NCBI GenBank assembly: GCA_963816795.1
Contig: CAWFLT010000012.1
Location: 62,001 to 126,000, forward strand
From: CAWFLT01 sp963816795
GTDB lineage: Bacteria > Acidobacteriota > Vicinamibacteria > Vicinamibacterales > SCN-69-37
Length of the DNA: 64,000 nucleotides
Direction: 5' to 3'
Shown one piece after another: positions 29,042 through 37,737 of this stretch. Below the pieces are notes generated by a model. The model did not search any database. It worked only from the letters and a program-made list of their open reading frames with translations, and was not told where the DNA came from. The stretch's first letter is position 1; each line of letters begins with the position of its first letter. The position numbers were made by a program, and so were the translations under genes.

Positions 29042-29593
29042 TTATCGATTCTTCATCGTTCTGAGCATCTTCGGCGTCGCAAACCAGATTAGTGTGCAGT
29101 TGCGGCCCGGCGGCAGCACCGGCGCCTCGATGAGGCAGACGCCGCCCTTGCGGAAGGGCAACGGTTCCTTGGTGCCGATGAGCCAGGCGGCGAGTTCGCC
29201 GAGGTCGGGCTCGTGTCCGACGAGGGCGATCGACGCCCGGCGCGGCTGGGTGGCGAGTGCGGTGGCCACGTCGATCGGCCGGTGGTCGGGCGCGAGCGCG
29301 TCGAGGACAGCGATGTCCGGCGTCGAATCGAGCTCCTCCGCCAGGATTTCAGCCGTCTGGTGAGCGCGGACCAGCGGGCTGGTCAACACCAGATCGATCG
29401 TGACGCCGAGCGCGTCGAGGCCCTGGACCGCCTGGCGCATACGCGCCCGTCCCTTGTGCGTGAGGGGGCGCTTGGTATCGTCAGGCCACTTCTCGCCCCG
29501 CTCGGCGGCGATCGCGTGGCGAACGAGATAGAGGCGGCAGCCGTGACCGGCATCGCCGCGGGTCTTGTCCTTCTCCCGGCCCGGATTGGTCAT
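29042..29593 (-). CDS. sixA: SixA-type phosphohistidine phosphatase
   Basis: A 183-residue histidine-phosphatase. The catalytic RHG-like motif is LYLVRHAIAAERG, followed by LTSPLVRAHQTAEIL and the second histidine in ALVGHEPDLGELAAWL. These fit SixA, which removes phosphate from histidine of phosphorelay or PTS proteins. It overlaps the CHAD gene by 4 bp (ATGA), an arrangement found in many bacteria. Its C-terminus borders the short-word array. Confidence 0.88.
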   Translation of the reverse strand: MTNPGREKDKTRGDAGHGCRLYLVRHAIAAERGEKWPDDTKRPLTHKGRARMRQAVQGLDALGVTIDLVLTSPLVRAHQTAEILAEELDSTPDIAVLDALAPDHRPIDVATALATQPRRASIALVGHEPDLGELAAWLIGTKEPLPFRKGGVCLIEAPVLPPGRNCTLIWFATPKMLRTMKNR

Positions 29594-30560
29594 CGGCTCC
29601 CTGCTCGTTCAGCCATCGCCTCGGGCGGCGATGGTGCGGCCGTCATTCTGGCCATCCGGACGCGACGCCGGTGGACCAGGCGCAGCGCCATCTCGGCGGG
29701 CAGACGCTCGGCCAGGTGCCGCAGCCGCGGCACGGACGACAGAAACGTCGCGTGCTGCTCGCGGCAACGCGTCTCGAGCGCGCGATCGAGATCGGCGAGT
29801 TGACGCGCAGTCGCGTGATCCAGCGTCGACTCGGATGCGGCGGCCTGCACGCGCGCCTGCAGCATCTGCAGATCGTGAATCTCGCCGAGCCGGCTTTGAG
29901 CGTCCTTCGCCACCCGCGCCTCTCGAGCAGCGGCGAGGCCGGCCGCCGGGCGCGCCAGTTCCAGCACATAGCGAAGCTTCTTGGCCGCGATCCGCAACCG
30001 ATGGAGCGGCTCGGCCGCGTACAGCGTTCCGGCAGCGTCCAGGGCGTGGGCAAGCGCCGCCGCGCGACGTTTGAGACGGGCGAGCACGATCGCGGAGGCG
30101 GCCTTTCGGCTCGTGGTGGCGGCGGCCCGGTCGACCCACTCATTCAGACGCGCTGGCAGGGTGGTGACCGACGCCACCGAGACTTCTGCGCGCATGCGCT
30201 TCTCCCGCCGCCGCCGCAGCCGGCCGCAGGCGCGGTCGACGCGAGCGATCGTGCCAGGCCGCCAGGCCCCGTCCTCGGCGACTTGCTGCAGGAGATCGCG
30301 CGCCACGTCCAGCTCGCGTACGCCGCCGAGCGCCCGCGTGACGCGGCGGAGCTCCCGCTCGAGATCGCGCTGCTCGTCGCCCGTCGACGCCGGCCACGAG
30401 TCGGCACGCATTCGCGCAGCCGCCGCGAGGCGACGCGGGCGCGATGCACACCGGCCGGATCGCCGCGCCGCGCCCGCGAAATTTCGTGTGCAAATGCGTC
30501 GATTTCCGACCGCATCGCCCGCGCCAGGGCGCGCGGAACCCCCGTGGTAGCATGACCCAT
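29590..30560 (-). CDS. CHAD-domain protein (polyphosphate-associated), frameshifted
   Basis: The N-terminal part (MGHATTGVPRALARAMRSE; GVHRARVASRRLRE) and the main part (RELDVARDLLQQ; HRLRIAAKKLRYVLELA; RLGEIHDLQMLQ) carry the His/Arg-rich helices of CHAD domains, which bind polyphosphate. The two parts are in different frames, with the shift near 30420. Start at 30560 (ATG), giving about 323 residues. It is coupled to sixA and divergent from ppx; the three together suggest polyphosphate handling. Confidence 0.85.
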
Positions 30561-30577
30561 CGAAACCGGCCCACATC

Positions 30578-30597
30578 CTGTCACATCAACGTAACAC
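30578..30597. promoter_or_regulatory. possible PHO box between CHAD and ppx starts
   Basis: TGTCAC (30579) and CGTAAC (30590) are 11 bp apart in the 37-base gap between the two start codons. It is very close to both genes, so its role is uncertain. Confidence 0.35.
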
Positions 30598-32175
30598 ATG
30601 CGAATTGCGGCCATCGACGTCGGCAGTAACTCCCTGCACATGCTCGTCTGCCGGATCCGGCCGGATCTCTCGTTCGAAGTCATCGATCAGGAAAAAGACA
30701 TGATCCGGCTGGGCGCCGGCACGCTGAAGAGTCATGCGATTCCGCCGGCGAGCATGACGACGGCGATGCAGACGCTGGCGAAATTTCGCCGGCTGGCCGA
30801 GTCGCACGGCGTCGACGAGATCATCGCCGCGGCCACGAGCGCCGTCCGGGAAGCCGACAATGGCGGAGACTTCATCGCCGAGGCCCGGCGTCAGGTCGGG
30901 CTTCGCGTCCGGGTCATCTCGGGCACCGAAGAAGCCCGGCTCATCCATCTGGCCGCCTCCTACGCGGTCGGCACCGGCCAGCGCCGCGCCGTCGTCATCG
31001 ACATCGGCGGCGGCAGCACCGAGATTACGCTCGGCACGAGCGCGCGCATGGAGGTCGGCCGGAGTTTCAAGCTGGGCGCCATCCGCCTGACCGAGCGCTT
31101 TGCCAAGCACGATCCGCTCTCGGGTGCCGACGAACGGAAACTGGTCCGCCACATCAGGCGCGAGACCGCGGGCTACCTGAAGCAGCTCAAACGACGCGGC
31201 TTCGATCGCGTCATCGGATCGTCGGGCACCATGCAGGCGATCGGCGCGCTGGCGGCTGGCCTCGGGCGCCGCGCCGGCGACCTGCGGCGCGTCACGGTCG
31301 GCGTCGACAGCCTGCATCGCCTGCGGAAGCGGCTGGTCGACATGACGCTCGAGCAACGGCTGAAGGTGCCCGGTCTCGACCCGCGCCGCGCCGACCTCGC
31401 GAGCGTCGGCGCGGTACTGATCGACGAACTGCTGGCGTCGCTCGGCGCCGACGAGCTGACGCTGAGCGACTGCGCGCTGCGTGAAGGGCTGGTCCTCGAC
31501 TACATCAAGCGCAATTCCGCCCACATCCGCACGGCGGAGCGGTACCCGGATGTCCGCCGTCGCAGCGTCGTCGAGCTCGGGGAGCGCTGCAATTACTGGG
31601 CGGTCCACGCGCAGCAGGTCGCGAGCCTGTCGCTCGCGCTATTCGATGCGACGCGCGAGCTCCACGGCCTGGGCCCGCCGGAACGCGAGTGGCTCGAGTA
31701 CGCCGCGCTGCTGCACGATATCGGCATCCACATCAGCTACGAGAGTCATCACAAACACTCGCTGTATCTGATCCAGCACGGCGACCTGCGCGGCTTCGAT
31801 CCCCAGGAAATCCAGATCATGGCCCTGGTCGCGCGGTATCACCGGCAGGCGACGCCGGATAAGGCGCACGAGGATTACGCCGAGCTGCCGCGCAAGCTGC
31901 GGCAGAACCGTCAAGATCCTCGGCGCGCTGGTACGATTGGCGGAGGGGCTCGATCGCAGCCACGCCCAGGTCGTGACCGGGCTCGACGCCGTCGCGACCG
32001 ACGACGACGAGGGCCTGCTGGTGCGGCTCAAGGCGGCCGGCGACGCCGAGCTCGAGCTCTGGGCGGCTCGGCGCCACGGCGAACCACTGGCCGCGGTGTT
32101 CGAAAAAGACATCCGGTTCGAAATCGCCGGGAGCGCCAAGGCCCGGCCCAAGAAGGACACGCCGTCGCATGCTGA
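30598..32175 (+). CDS. ppx: exopolyphosphatase/GppA with C-terminal HD domain
   Basis: The N-terminal ASKHA fold has AIDVGSNSLHMLV, AATSAVREADNG, VISGTEEARLIHLAA and VIDIGGGSTEITLG. The C-terminal HD domain has YAALLHDIGIHISYESHHKH. This is the full Ppx/GppA architecture of about 520 residues, which removes terminal phosphate from polyphosphate or pppGpp. Near 31905 the frame changes (VRLAEGLDRSHAQ, a conserved end segment, is in another frame). The exact stop is uncertain: 32175 or further, because of the shift. It slightly overlaps the following kinase gene. Confidence 0.88.
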   Translation: MRIAAIDVGSNSLHMLVCRIRPDLSFEVIDQEKDMIRLGAGTLKSHAIPPASMTTAMQTLAKFRRLAESHGVDEIIAAATSAVREADNGGDFIAEARRQVGLRVRVISGTEEARLIHLAASYAVGTGQRRAVVIDIGGGSTEITLGTSARMEVGRSFKLGAIRLTERFAKHDPLSGADERKLVRHIRRETAGYLKQLKRRGFDRVIGSSGTMQAIGALAAGLGRRAGDLRRVTVGVDSLHRLRKRLVDMTLEQRLKVPGLDPRRADLASVGAVLIDELLASLGADELTLSDCALREGLVLDYIKRNSAHIRTAERYPDVRRRSVVELGERCNYWAVHAQQVASLSLALFDATRELHGLGPPEREWLEYAALLHDIGIHISYESHHKHSLYLIQHGDLRGFDPQEIQIMALVARYHRQATPDKAHEDYAELPRKLRQNRQDPRRAGTIGGGARSQPRPGRDRARRRRDRRRRGPAGAAQGGRRRRARALGGSAPRRTTGRGVRKRHPVRNRRERQGPAQEGHAVAC

Positions 32176-32843
32176 ACCGACTCGCGACCCCACACACGTA
32201 CCCCGGCCGTCTGTTCGTCGTCGAGGGCATCGACGGATCCGGCAAGACGACGCAGCTCGGCCTGCTGGCCAAGTGGCTCACGGCGAGCGGTCATAGGGTC
32301 TTCGTCACCGAGTGGAACTCGTCGGCCCTGGTCAAGGCCGCGACCAAGACGGGCAAGAAGAAGAATGCCCTGACGCCGATGACGTTCAGCCTGCTGCACG
32401 CGACCGACTTCGCGGACCGGCTGATCTACAAGATCATCCCGCCGCTCAAAGCCGGCATGATCGTGCTCGCGGATCGCTATGCGTATACCGCGTTCGCCCG
32501 CGATGTGGCGCGCGGCGTCGATCGGCAATGGGTCCGTGACCTCTACAGCTTCGCGGTCCGGCCCGATCTCGCCGTCTACTTTCGCGTCAACATCGACGTC
32601 TCGCTCGACCGGCTGCTCGCCCGCCGCGTCAAGCTCAAGTTCTACGAAGCCGGTATGGATCTCGGCTGGAGCACCAACCCCAACGAAAGCTTCCGGCTGT
32701 TCCAGTCGAAGGTCCTGGAGGAGTACGATCGGATCGTGACCGAGCACGACCTGAAGGTGGTCGAGGCGCGAGCCACGATCACCGACCAGCAGCGGATCTT
32801 CCGGAGGCTGGTGTCGGAATGTCTGGAGAATCAGCCGGTATGA
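32169..32843 (+). CDS. thymidylate-kinase-like P-loop kinase 1
   Basis: A 224-residue protein with canonical Walker A (VVEGIDGSGKTTQ) and the DRY-type motif (VLADRYAYTAFARD). These are hallmarks of dTMP kinases, which share their fold with PPK2 polyphosphate kinases. The segment after Walker A is less like ordinary Tmk (TEWNSSALVKAATKTGKKKN). The gene lies between ppx and a paralogue, in a phosphate gene block. It may be a real dTMP kinase or a related nucleotide kinase; the context favours a link with polyphosphate. Confidence 0.75.
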   Translation: MLNRLATPHTYPGRLFVVEGIDGSGKTTQLGLLAKWLTASGHRVFVTEWNSSALVKAATKTGKKKNALTPMTFSLLHATDFADRLIYKIIPPLKAGMIVLADRYAYTAFARDVARGVDRQWVRDLYSFAVRPDLAVYFRVNIDVSLDRLLARRVKLKFYEAGMDLGWSTNPNESFRLFQSKVLEEYDRIVTEHDLKVVEARATITDQQRIFRRLVSECLENQPV

Positions 32844-33610
32844 GCCCCGACGATAGCGTGCTCGGCGCCCACGGCGGCGTGACGCCCGGCCATTACTACG
32901 GCCACGGCCTGCCCTACCTCCCGGTCAACGACTACCCGGGCAAGATCATCGCCATCGAAGGCAGCGACGGCGTCGGCCGGTCGACCCAGATTCGGCTCCT
33001 CCGCGAATGGCTCGAGGTGCGCGGCTATGGCGTCATCGAGACCGGGACGCGTTCGATGCTGATGGAGCCGACGATCACGCTGGCGAAGTCGAGCAACACG
33101 CTCAACAAGCTCACCTTCGTGCTGCTCTACGCGTGCGACTTCGCCGATCGGCTCGAGAAGGAGATCATCCCGGCGCTCAAGGCGGGCTTCATCGTGCTGG
33201 CCGATCGGTACATCTATACGGCAATCGCCCGCGCCGGCGTGCGCGGCGTCGACAGCACGTGGATCCGGCAGCTCTATGGGTTTGCCATCGCGCCGCACCT
33301 CGTGTTCTATCTGAAGATCGACGTCGACGGCCTGGTCCGGCGCGTGTTGCAGGCCGGTGGCATGGAGTATTGGGAGTCGGGGCAGGACCTCAAGGCGGGC
33401 GACGACATCTACGACAATTTCCGCAACTATCAGCGACAGCTCCTGAAGGAATACGCGGCGATGTCGGACGAGTTCGGGTTCCGGGTCCTCGAGGCCAAGA
33501 AGTCGGTCACGACGATTCAGGATGAGCTGCGGCGGCAGATCGGCGAGTTTCTCGAGCAGTCGGATGGTCCCCATCCACTCCCCCTCGAGGACAGCGCCGG
33601 GGCTGACTAG
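32840..33610 (+). CDS. thymidylate-kinase-like P-loop protein 2, Walker A Lys to Arg
   Basis: A 256-residue paralogue of the preceding gene, overlapping it by 4 bp (ATGA). It shares the layout: IAIEGSDGVGRSTQIRLLRE, then LLYACDFADRLEKEIIPALK and VLADRYIYTAIARAG. In the P-loop the usual Lys is Arg (GVGRST), which in most kinases would abolish or alter catalysis. An N-terminal extension of 36 residues (GHYYGHGLPYLPVNDYPG) is extra. The two proteins may form a heterodimer, with this one regulatory. This is inference from the tandem arrangement. Confidence 0.7.
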   Translation: MSPDDSVLGAHGGVTPGHYYGHGLPYLPVNDYPGKIIAIEGSDGVGRSTQIRLLREWLEVRGYGVIETGTRSMLMEPTITLAKSSNTLNKLTFVLLYACDFADRLEKEIIPALKAGFIVLADRYIYTAIARAGVRGVDSTWIRQLYGFAIAPHLVFYLKIDVDGLVRRVLQAGGMEYWESGQDLKAGDDIYDNFRNYQRQLLKEYAAMSDEFGFRVLEAKKSVTTIQDELRRQIGEFLEQSDGPHPLPLEDSAGAD

Positions 33611-33631
33611 TGCGCCGCATTCGGGCCCAGC

Positions 33632-33664
33632 TGTTACACCGAATTTACCTCGTTGAAACACGGT
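33632..33664 (+). promoter_or_regulatory. candidate PHO box upstream of pstB
   Basis: TGTTAC (33632), ATTTAC (33643) and TGAAAC (33654) lie at exact 11-bp intervals, 33-65 bases before the pstB ATG. A TTGACT word (33676) follows. The spacing is that of PhoB direct repeats. Confidence 0.6.
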
Positions 33665-33696
33665 CAACCCATGCCTTGACTAGAGTGGGCAGGGTG

Positions 33697-34521
33697 ATGG
33701 CAGTGGAAGTGTCACTTCGTCCTGAGGTCGCGCGGGCGTCCGGTCAGCAAGCCCAGCCCTTGACGCCGGTCAAGCTGGCGGCGTCGCAGCTGAACTTTTT
33801 CTACGGCGCGAAACAGGCCCTCACCGACATCAACGTCGAGTTGCGGACCAACGTCGTCACGGCATTCATCGGGCCGTCTGGCTGCGGCAAGAGCACGTTC
33901 CTCCGCACGCTCAACCGGATGAACGACATCATCCCCGGCACACGCGTCGAAGGCTCGGTCGCGATCGACGGCCGGGACATCTATGCCTCCGGGACGGACG
34001 TGGTGGCGCTGCGCCGCCAGGTCGGGATGGTGTTCCAGAAGTCGAACCCGTTTCCGAAGTCGATTTTCGAGAACGTCGCCTACGGCCTGCGCATCAACGG
34101 GCTGGCGAAGGGCCGCCGTGACCTCGAGGAGCGCGTCGAAGCGAGCCTGACCGACGCCGCGCTCTGGAACGAAGTGAAGGATCGGCTGCACGACTCGGCC
34201 CTGGCGCTCTCTGGCGGCCAGCAGCAGCGGCTCTGCATCGCGCGCGCGCTCGCCATCCAGCCGGATGTCCTGCTGATGGACGAGCCGGCGTCCGCCCTGG
34301 ACCCGATCGCGACGCAGCGGATCGAGGAGCTCATCTACGACTTGAAGCGCAATTACACGATCGTGATCGTCACGCACAACATGCAGCAGGCGGCCCGGGT
34401 CTCGGACTTCACCGCCTTCTTCTGGTTGGGCAAGCTGGTCGAATTCGGACCGACCGAGCGGATCTTCACGAATCCGGCCGAAAAACTGACCGAAGACTAC
34501 GTGACCGGGCGATTCGGCTGA
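33697..34521 (+). CDS. pstB: phosphate ABC transporter ATP-binding protein
   Basis: A 274-residue ABC ATPase. Walker A is GPSGCGKSTFLRTLNRMND, the signature is LSGGQQQRLCIARALA, Walker B is VLLMDEPASALDP and the switch His is in IVIVTHNMQQAARVSD. The NRMNDIIPG and MVFQKSNPFPKSI segments are specific to PstB. The start ATG at 33697 (preceded by GGGCAGGG) is preferred to an upstream one at 33610, because a PHO box lies between them. The permease and binding-protein genes pstSCA are not in the window. Confidence 0.93.
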   Translation: MAVEVSLRPEVARASGQQAQPLTPVKLAASQLNFFYGAKQALTDINVELRTNVVTAFIGPSGCGKSTFLRTLNRMNDIIPGTRVEGSVAIDGRDIYASGTDVVALRRQVGMVFQKSNPFPKSIFENVAYGLRINGLAKGRRDLEERVEASLTDAALWNEVKDRLHDSALALSGGQQQRLCIARALAIQPDVLLMDEPASALDPIATQRIEELIYDLKRNYTIVIVTHNMQQAARVSDFTAFFWLGKLVEFGPTERIFTNPAEKLTEDYVTGRFG

Positions 34522-34558
34522 GGCCGGGTCCGGCGGCTCGCGGGACGAGGCCCCGCTC

Positions 34559-35236
34559 ATGACGACCGAACGCCACATCCGTCATTTTCAGGAAGAGCTC
34601 GAGCAGCTCAAGGCACGGCTGCTCGAGATGGGCGGCCTTGCCGAAGACCGCTTGCAACTCGCCGTGCGTAGCCTGGTCGATCGCGACCTCGCGCTGGTCG
34701 AGCGGGTGCTCGTGAGCGACACGGCCATCAATCAGCTTCACATCGAGATCGACGACCGGTGTTTCAAGCTGCTGGCGCTGCACCAGCCGATGGCGGTCGA
34801 TCTGCGCGCGATTGTCTCGGCCGTCAAGATCAACACCGACCTCGAACGGGTCGGCGATCTCGCCGTGAACATCGCCGAGGCCGCGGGCCGCTATCTGGAG
34901 CATCCGCCGGTCAAGGAGCTCGTCAACATCCCGCGGATGGCCGACATCGCGCAGGGCATGCTCCGCGACGCGCTCGACGCCTACGTCCGCCGGGACATCG
35001 CGATGGCCCAGGACGTGCTCAACTGCGACGACGAGCTCGACCTGTTGAAGACGACGGTCTTCCGGGAGTTGCTGACGCATATGCTCCATGACCCCTCGAC
35101 CATCGAGCCGTCGCTCGACCTCGTCCTGATCTCCCGCCATCTGGAGCGCGTCGGCGACCACGCGACCAACGTCGCCGAAGACGTCATCTTCATGGTGTCC
35201 GCCAAGGACGTCCGGCATCACATCGAAGATACATAG
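34559..35236 (+). CDS. phoU: PhoU phosphate-signalling protein
   Basis: A 225-residue protein of two three-helix bundles. The metal-binding repeats are typical: KINTDLERVGDLAVNIAE in the first half and ISRHLERVGDHATNVAEDV in the second. PhoU couples the Pst transporter to PhoR signalling. It follows pstB with a 37-base gap, probably one transcript. It is followed by yacG after 21 bases. Confidence 0.93.
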   Translation: MTTERHIRHFQEELEQLKARLLEMGGLAEDRLQLAVRSLVDRDLALVERVLVSDTAINQLHIEIDDRCFKLLALHQPMAVDLRAIVSAVKINTDLERVGDLAVNIAEAAGRYLEHPPVKELVNIPRMADIAQGMLRDALDAYVRRDIAMAQDVLNCDDELDLLKTTVFRELLTHMLHDPSTIEPSLDLVLISRHLERVGDHATNVAEDVIFMVSAKDVRHHIEDT

Positions 35237-35257
35237 AGACTAAGCTAAGATTAGAAG

Positions 35258-35459
35258 ATGCCCGACCCCCCGGTGTGCGCCTCGTGCGGCCGGGGGCCCG
35301 TTTCGGCACGCTGGCGTCCCTTTTGCAGCGAGCGCTGTAAGCTCGTCGACCTGGGCCGGTGGCTGTCGGGCGGGTATCGCATTCCCGGCCCGCGGGCCGG
35401 GTCCGCCGACCGACGACGTCGACGACGACGCGGTGCCGGGCGCGGAACCCGATCGGTAG
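35258..35459 (+). CDS. yacG: YacG-type zinc-finger gyrase inhibitor
   Basis: A small protein of about 66 residues. Four zinc-ligating cysteines lie in CASCGRGP and FCSERCKLVDLGRWLSGGYR, the YacG signature. After YRIPGP the frame shifts near 35395; in the corrected frame the protein ends with an acidic tail (PTDDVDDDAVPGAEPDR) and a stop at 35457-35459. YacG binds DNA gyrase and limits its activity. It sits just before citrate synthase. Confidence 0.8.
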
Positions 35460-35469
35460 ATCCGACACC

Positions 35470-36756
35470 ATGGCCGACACGCTGACAATCACCGACAACC
35501 GCACCGGCAAACAGTACGAAGTGCCGATCGAACACGGCGCCATCCGCGCCATGGACCTGCGCCAGATTCGGACGGCGCCCGACGACTTCGGGCTCATCAC
35601 CTACGATCCGGCGTTCCAGAACACGGCGGCGTGCCGCAGCAAGATCACGTTCATCGACGGTGACAAGGGAGTCCTCGAGTACCGCGGCTACCCTATCGAT
35701 CAACTGGCCGAGCGAAGCACCTACCTGGAGACGGCGTTCCTGATTCTGTTCGGCGAACTGCCGACGCGCGCGGAGCTGGAACAGTGGACTCGTGACGTCA
35801 CGAACCACACGATGCTCCACGAGAACATCAAGAAGTTCATGGAGGGGTTCCAGTACGACGCCCACCCCATGGGCATCCTGCTGTCGACGGTCGGCGCGCT
35901 CTCGACCATCTACCCTGACGCGAAGCGGATCAGCAGTGAGGACAACCGGCGGCTGCAGATTCTGCGGCTGATCGCCAAGGTCCCGACCATCGCCGCCTAC
36001 GCGTATCGTCACAGCATCGGCCGCCCCTACAACTATCCGGACAACGACCTGAGCTTCAGCGGCAACTTCCTGAACATGCTGTTCAAGATGACCGAGCTCA
36101 AGTACCGGCCGCACCCGGTGCTCGAACGAGCCCTGGACGTCCTGTTCATCCTGCACGCCGACCACGAACAGAACTGCAGCACGAGTGCGATGCGAGGCAT
36201 CGGCAGTTCGCAAGCCGATCCGTATTCGGCAATCGCCGGCGCCGCCGCGGCGCTGGCCGGTCCGTTGCACGGCGGGGCGAACGAGGCCGTGTTGCGGATG
36301 CTCCAGGAGATTCATTCCGTCAAGAACGTCCCGGACTTCATCAAGCGCGTCAAAGGCGGCGATGGCCGGCTGATGGGCTTCGGCCACCGGGTGTACAAGT
36401 CCTACGACCCGCGCGCGCGCATCATCAAGCAGACGGCCGATCAGGTCTTCGCCGTGACCGGGCGCAACCCGCTGCTCGACATCGCGCTCGAGCTCGAACG
36501 GATCGCGCTCGAGGACGAGTACTTCGTGAGCCGCAAGCTCTACCCGAACGTGGACTTCTATTCGGGGCTGATTTATCAGGCCATGGGTTTCCCCGTCGAC
36601 ATGTTCGCGGTCCTGTTCGCGATCCCGCGCACAGCCGGCTGGCTGGCGCAGTGGGACGAGATGTTGCGTGACAACGAGCAGAAGATCGCGCGGCCGCGCC
36701 AGCTCTACGTCGGCTCGCCGAAGCGCGACTACGTTCCGATCGATAGCCGCAAGTAG
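35470..36756 (+). CDS. gltA: type II citrate synthase
   Basis: A 428-residue intact enzyme. ITFIDGDKGVLEYRGYPID opens the fold, and catalytic residues lie in HADHEQNCSTSAMR, GPLHGGANEAVLRML (His), FGHRVYKSYDPRA (His) and PNVDFYSGLIYQ (Asp). Start ATG at 35470 gives the usual N-terminus (MADTLTITDNRTGKQYEVP). It makes citrate from oxaloacetate and acetyl-CoA in the cytoplasm. Confidence 0.95.
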   Translation: MADTLTITDNRTGKQYEVPIEHGAIRAMDLRQIRTAPDDFGLITYDPAFQNTAACRSKITFIDGDKGVLEYRGYPIDQLAERSTYLETAFLILFGELPTRAELEQWTRDVTNHTMLHENIKKFMEGFQYDAHPMGILLSTVGALSTIYPDAKRISSEDNRRLQILRLIAKVPTIAAYAYRHSIGRPYNYPDNDLSFSGNFLNMLFKMTELKYRPHPVLERALDVLFILHADHEQNCSTSAMRGIGSSQADPYSAIAGAAAALAGPLHGGANEAVLRMLQEIHSVKNVPDFIKRVKGGDGRLMGFGHRVYKSYDPRARIIKQTADQVFAVTGRNPLLDIALELERIALEDEYFVSRKLYPNVDFYSGLIYQAMGFPVDMFAVLFAIPRTAGWLAQWDEMLRDNEQKIARPRQLYVGSPKRDYVPIDSRK

Positions 36757-36771
36757 AAAGCGAGGGCTCAC

Positions 36772-37737
36772 GTGCGCCGTACGCTCATGTTCGCTCTGGT
36801 GCCGGTCATCGCCGGCGGCTCGTATTTCCTGCTCCGCGCCGGCGGGCCGGCCGAGAGCGCGGCCGTCACCACGGTGCCGATCGAGGCCCAGATGGCCGCC
36901 AAGTTCGACAGCGAGAAGGCCTTCGAACACCTGCGCCAGATGGTGGCAATCGGGCCTCGTCCGGCCGGGTCACCGGGGATCCGGCAGACGCGTGCCTACA
37001 TCACTCGTCAACTCGCCAGCTTCGGCTTGAAGGTCGAGGAACAGCCCTTTACGGGCGCGACGCCCAAGGGTCCGATCGAGATGGTGAATCTGATCGTGCG
37101 GCTGCCCGGCAAGCGGCCGGAGCGGATCCTCATCACGGGGCACTACGACACCAAGCTGTTCACCAACATACGATTCGTCGGCGCGAGCGACGCCGGTTCG
37201 AGTGCGGCGTTTCTGATTGAGGCGGCACGGGTCCTGAAGGACCAGCCGCACGAGTTCACCTACGAGTTCGTCTGGTTCGACGGCGAGGAAGCCGTCGTCG
37301 AATGGGACAAGGACAAGGACAGCACCTACGGCAGCCGGCACTATGTCGCAGCCGCGCAGAAGGCCGGCGCGATCAAGTCCATCAAGGCCATGATCCTGAT
37401 CGACATGATCGGCGACCGCGATTTGCAGATCAAACGCGACTCGAATTCCACGCCCTGGCTGAACGACATCATCTGGGCCGCTGCCAAGCGCGTCGGCCAC
37501 GGCGCGACGTTCCCGGATCTCGGCACCAGCGTCGAAGACGACCATCTGCCCTTCCTGGCTGCGGGCGTGCCATCGGTCGACATCATCGACCTCGACTACG
37601 CGGCCTGGCACCAGGCCAACGACGACCTGCCGGCCGTCTCGGCACGCAGCCTCCAGGTCGTCGGGGACGTTGTCCTGGCTGCGCTGCCCGACATCGAAAA
37701 ACGGCTGCATGAAATAAGACACCGGGAGTCGTTCTAA
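36772..37737 (+). CDS. exported M28 glutaminyl-cyclase-like zinc protein
   Basis: A 321-residue protein with an N-terminal hydrophobic signal. Zinc-binding and catalytic segments match the glutaminyl-peptide cyclotransferase branch of M28 rather than ordinary aminopeptidases: ITGHYDTKLF, VGASDAGSSAAFLIE, WFDGEEAVVEWDKDKDSTYG followed by SRHYV, and EDDHLPFLAAGVPSVDIID. The expected role is conversion of N-terminal Gln to pyroglutamate on exported proteins. The start is a GTG at 36772. The last residues (HRESF) are encoded in the left arm of a terminator hairpin shared with the convergent gene. Confidence 0.85.
   Translation: MRRTLMFALVPVIAGGSYFLLRAGGPAESAAVTTVPIEAQMAAKFDSEKAFEHLRQMVAIGPRPAGSPGIRQTRAYITRQLASFGLKVEEQPFTGATPKGPIEMVNLIVRLPGKRPERILITGHYDTKLFTNIRFVGASDAGSSAAFLIEAARVLKDQPHEFTYEFVWFDGEEAVVEWDKDKDSTYGSRHYVAAAQKAGAIKSIKAMILIDMIGDRDLQIKRDSNSTPWLNDIIWAAAKRVGHGATFPDLGTSVEDDHLPFLAAGVPSVDIIDLDYAAWHQANDDLPAVSARSLQVVGDVVLAALPDIEKRLHEIRHRESF

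Noticed and set aside
31905..32175. Programmed frameshift in ppx
   Set aside because: There is no slippery run with a downstream stem, and many other genes in the window show the same type of break, so a sequence error is simpler.
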